A stretch of 8,003 nucleotides of DNA, taken from assembly GCA_012511425.1 (NCBI GenBank), contig JAAZGC010000347.1:1-8003 (forward strand), in the 5' to 3' direction. The notes beneath the pieces are model-generated. The model made no database searches. It had not been told where the DNA came from and saw only the letters and a program-made list of their open reading frames with translations. This document shows positions 6,874 to 8,003 of the stretch, in pieces (positions within the stretch are counted from its first letter, which is position 1; each line of letters begins with the position of its first letter). The position numbers and the translations under genes are program-made. The DNA comes from Clostridiales bacterium (lineage in GTDB: Bacteria; Bacillota; Clostridia; Oscillospirales; CAG-272).

Positions 6874-6908
6874 ATTAAACCACAAAATCCAAGATTGTCA
6901 ATAGATTT
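6874..6908 (-). promoter_or_regulatory. Second promoter-like unit, distal to the phosphoesterase gene
   Basis: On the minus strand, TTGACA (6901-6896) is followed after 16 bp by TTTAAT (6879-6874), preceded by TGG, with AAATCTA before the -35. The arrangement is the same as in the proximal unit. A transcript from here would have a leader of about 215 nt and run through the proximal promoter. Confidence 0.5.
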
Positions 6909-6916
6909 AGCCTGGA

Positions 6917-6957
6917 TTTTCAATAACTATTACATCAATATTACATAACCATACAAT
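6917..6957 (-). repeat. Tandem 11-bp direct repeats, distal copy
   Basis: Plus-strand units TTTTCAAT (6917), TATTACAT (6928), TATTACAT (6939) and CATACAAT (6950) start exactly 11 bp apart, with spacers aac, caa, aac. The two central units are identical. The block is at nearly the same distance from its -35 (26 bp to unit 6928) as the proximal block, so it is probably the same kind of operator. Confidence 0.45.
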
Positions 6958-7000
6958 TCAGCCTGGGTTTTGGCGGCAGAACAAAACAACGCGAAAATGT

Positions 7001-7843
7001 TCAGATGCGATGTTTTTTCTCTCTCCGATGCTGAATTATACACAACACCGCCGAAGCGGCAAGCGCCGTGCCGGACGCAGCAAATACGGCATAAAGCGGG
7101 TAATCGACAGGTTCTGCTTTTCCTGCTACGACTGTAAAATCAGAGCCGGTGATAGTGATATCCGTCACCCGTCTGCCGCGGACGAGCAGCCGGTGGGTAT
7201 TGATTCCGTATGGAGTGCAGGTGTAGAGCGTCGCCAGCGCCTCGCCGGGCAGGATGCGCAGTCCGCTGCCGTCCTCCGGTTCGGCAACCGTGATCTTATC
7301 CACTTCGTAGGCAAGCGTTCTGTCAAGGACGGTTATGGTGAAGCGGTCGCCGATTTCAAGCCTGTCGAGGTCGGAGAAAAGTCTTGCCTTGACAAGCCCG
7401 CTGTGCGCGGATATCACGCAGTGCGTTCCCGGCTCACCTGTCGGAATGCTGGTTCCCTGCCAGAATCCGGCGCCGGACTGGAGAGATGCTTCGTCAATTC
7501 CCCGATAAAACGGAAGAGTAAGCGAAATTTTCGGTATTTCGACAACTCCCGTCATGCCGGTTCCGGCGGGATCAAGCAGTAAGGAAAGCCGCTCCCTCTC
7601 CCCTTCTTCGAAGATAAACTGGTCTTTTTTATCCCGCAGAAAGGCGTTGTATTCGTCCGCTTCCTCCCAATACCCGGAATAATCCGGCTTTTCGGCGGCG
7701 ACTACGGTATTGTATTCGGCTATCTTCCGGGACATCGAAAGGCGGGTGACTGCGTCCCGCAATGTAGGATAGATGAGGAGCGACAGGCCTGCTGCAATCA
7801 ACAGCGCGGGAACGGCGGCTGACGGTTTTGTTTTGCGTTTCAT
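7001..7843 (-). CDS. Class C (pilus-type) sortase
   Basis: This membrane transpeptidase would cleave a sorting signal at Thr-Gly and join proteins to one another (pilus assembly) or to the wall. Length, 280 residues, is normal. There is an N-terminal membrane segment (about 8-28), a lid region, V-E-I-P-K-I (101-106), the catalytic domain and a C-terminal membrane segment (about 247-269) with a basic tail (RREKKHR), the last being characteristic of class C. The catalytic set is complete: H147 in S-A-H-S-G, C209 in T-L-Y-T-C-T-P-Y-G, and R218 in T-H-R-L-L-V-R-G. The H-C and C-R distances (62 and 9) match pneumococcal SrtC-1 as I remember it. The lid reads D74-Q75-F76 where class C enzymes usually have D-P-(F/W/Y). 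No pilin or second sortase is seen nearby. The start is fixed by an in-frame stop eight codons upstream, but there is no clear ribosome binding site. Confidence 0.93.
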   Translation of the reverse strand: MKRKTKPSAAVPALLIAAGLSLLIYPTLRDAVTRLSMSRKIAEYNTVVAAEKPDYSGYWEEADEYNAFLRDKKDQFIFEEGERERLSLLLDPAGTGMTGVVEIPKISLTLPFYRGIDEASLQSGAGFWQGTSIPTGEPGTHCVISAHSGLVKARLFSDLDRLEIGDRFTITVLDRTLAYEVDKITVAEPEDGSGLRILPGEALATLYTCTPYGINTHRLLVRGRRVTDITITGSDFTVVAGKAEPVDYPLYAVFAASGTALAASAVLCIIQHRREKKHRI

Positions 7844-7897
7844 GGTTGTTTGATTAATATGTGATTAAAGCTTCGAAATATACCGATATTCTTCCGA

Positions 7898-7926
7898 ATT
7901 ATATCATTTCGGGAAAACAAATGCAA
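7898..7926 (-). promoter_or_regulatory. Probable promoter of the sortase gene
   Basis: On the minus strand, TTGCAT (7926-7921) and TATAAT (7903-7898) are 17 bp apart, with TG one base before the -10 (extended -10). The leader would be about 48 nt. CCGAA/TTCGG half-sites (plus strand 7894-7898 and 7908-7912) flank the -10 and could be an operator. Confidence 0.65.
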
Positions 7927-8003
7927 GAGGTGTAAAAAATTCCGGGTAAATTTGGGTCTGGCGATTTTGCTGCGGCAGAAAATTATTACGCCGCGGTTTT
8001 GAA

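Larger units (their letters stand above)
6648..7000. other. 353-bp non-coding regulatory spacer with a duplicated promoter unit
   Basis: No gene is seen. The spacer separates the sortase stop (7001) from the phosphoesterase start (6647). It holds two similar minus-strand promoter units (6685-6722 and 6874-6908), each with 11-bp-period direct repeats upstream, and a 15-bp imperfect direct repeat TTYAGCCTGGRTTTT at 6906-6920 and 6958-6972. No convincing terminator hairpin with a T-run is visible after the sortase gene. Confidence 0.7.

Noticed and set aside
6917..6957. CRISPR-like array
   Set aside because: Units are 8 bp with 3-bp spacers in helical phase, which fits a transcription factor site; there are no long repeats, spacers or cas genes.
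7010..7582. 190-codon plus-strand frame antisense to the sortase gene
   Set aside because: The minus-strand sortase has all its catalytic motifs; the plus frame is Arg/Cys-rich and has no motif.
7964..7983. Small hairpin ATTTTGCTG/CAGAAAAT as a terminator
   Set aside because: Short, AT-rich, with a bulge and no T-run after it; not convincing.
7904..8003. Minus-strand frame of about 33 codons entering from the right edge
   Set aside because: It runs through the sortase promoter, ends at its -10 region and has no recognisable protein motif; another frame ends in two stops near 7986, which could be the tail of an off-window gene but cannot be supported.

Overview
This window looks like chromosome from a Gram-positive member of the Clostridia, probably a gut-type, uncultured-like lineage. 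I infer this from moderate GC coding DNA with AT-rich intergenic regions, two lipoproteins with short lipoboxes, a pilus-type (class C) sortase, a secreted protein ending in a TGD-hydrophobic-KKRR anchor, and a secreted protein with copper-amine-oxidase-type stalk repeats. Species cannot be named. Almost everything encoded here is exported or membrane-bound.

Layout. Positions 1-93 (minus) hold the first 31 codons of an IS5-type transposase running off the left edge; the end of that insertion sequence probably lies near 137. Positions 94-600 are non-coding and AT-rich, with promoter-like sites leading into a 393-residue secreted stalk/Ig-like protein (601-1782, plus). A strong hairpin terminator at 1829-1864 separates it from a convergent block on the minus strand. 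In transcription order that block is: class C sortase (7843-7001), a 353-bp regulatory spacer, a lipoprotein metallophosphoesterase (6647-4890), a surface-anchored jelly-roll plus F5/8 type C protein (4832-3453), and an extracellular solute-binding lipoprotein (3338-1878).

How the genes may work together. The phosphoesterase and the F5/8 protein are 57 bp apart with no terminator between them and may be co-transcribed. A very strong terminator follows the F5/8 gene, and the solute-binding gene starts only 30 bp beyond its T-run, so that gene is probably expressed by partial read-through or from a promoter inside the preceding gene. The set suggests a cell-surface module that binds, dephosphorylates or imports an extracellular, possibly carbohydrate-containing, substrate. 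No ABC permease or ATPase is in the window, so the import step is only inferred.

The most unusual signal is in the spacer 6648-7000. Two promoter-like units pointing the same way share a -35 block, a 16-bp spacer and an extended -10, and each has tandem direct repeats with an 11-bp period (TWTTACAT-like) about 26-27 bp upstream of the -35. This resembles binding sites of OmpR/PhoB-family response regulators, including Pho boxes, and lies directly upstream of a secreted phosphoesterase.
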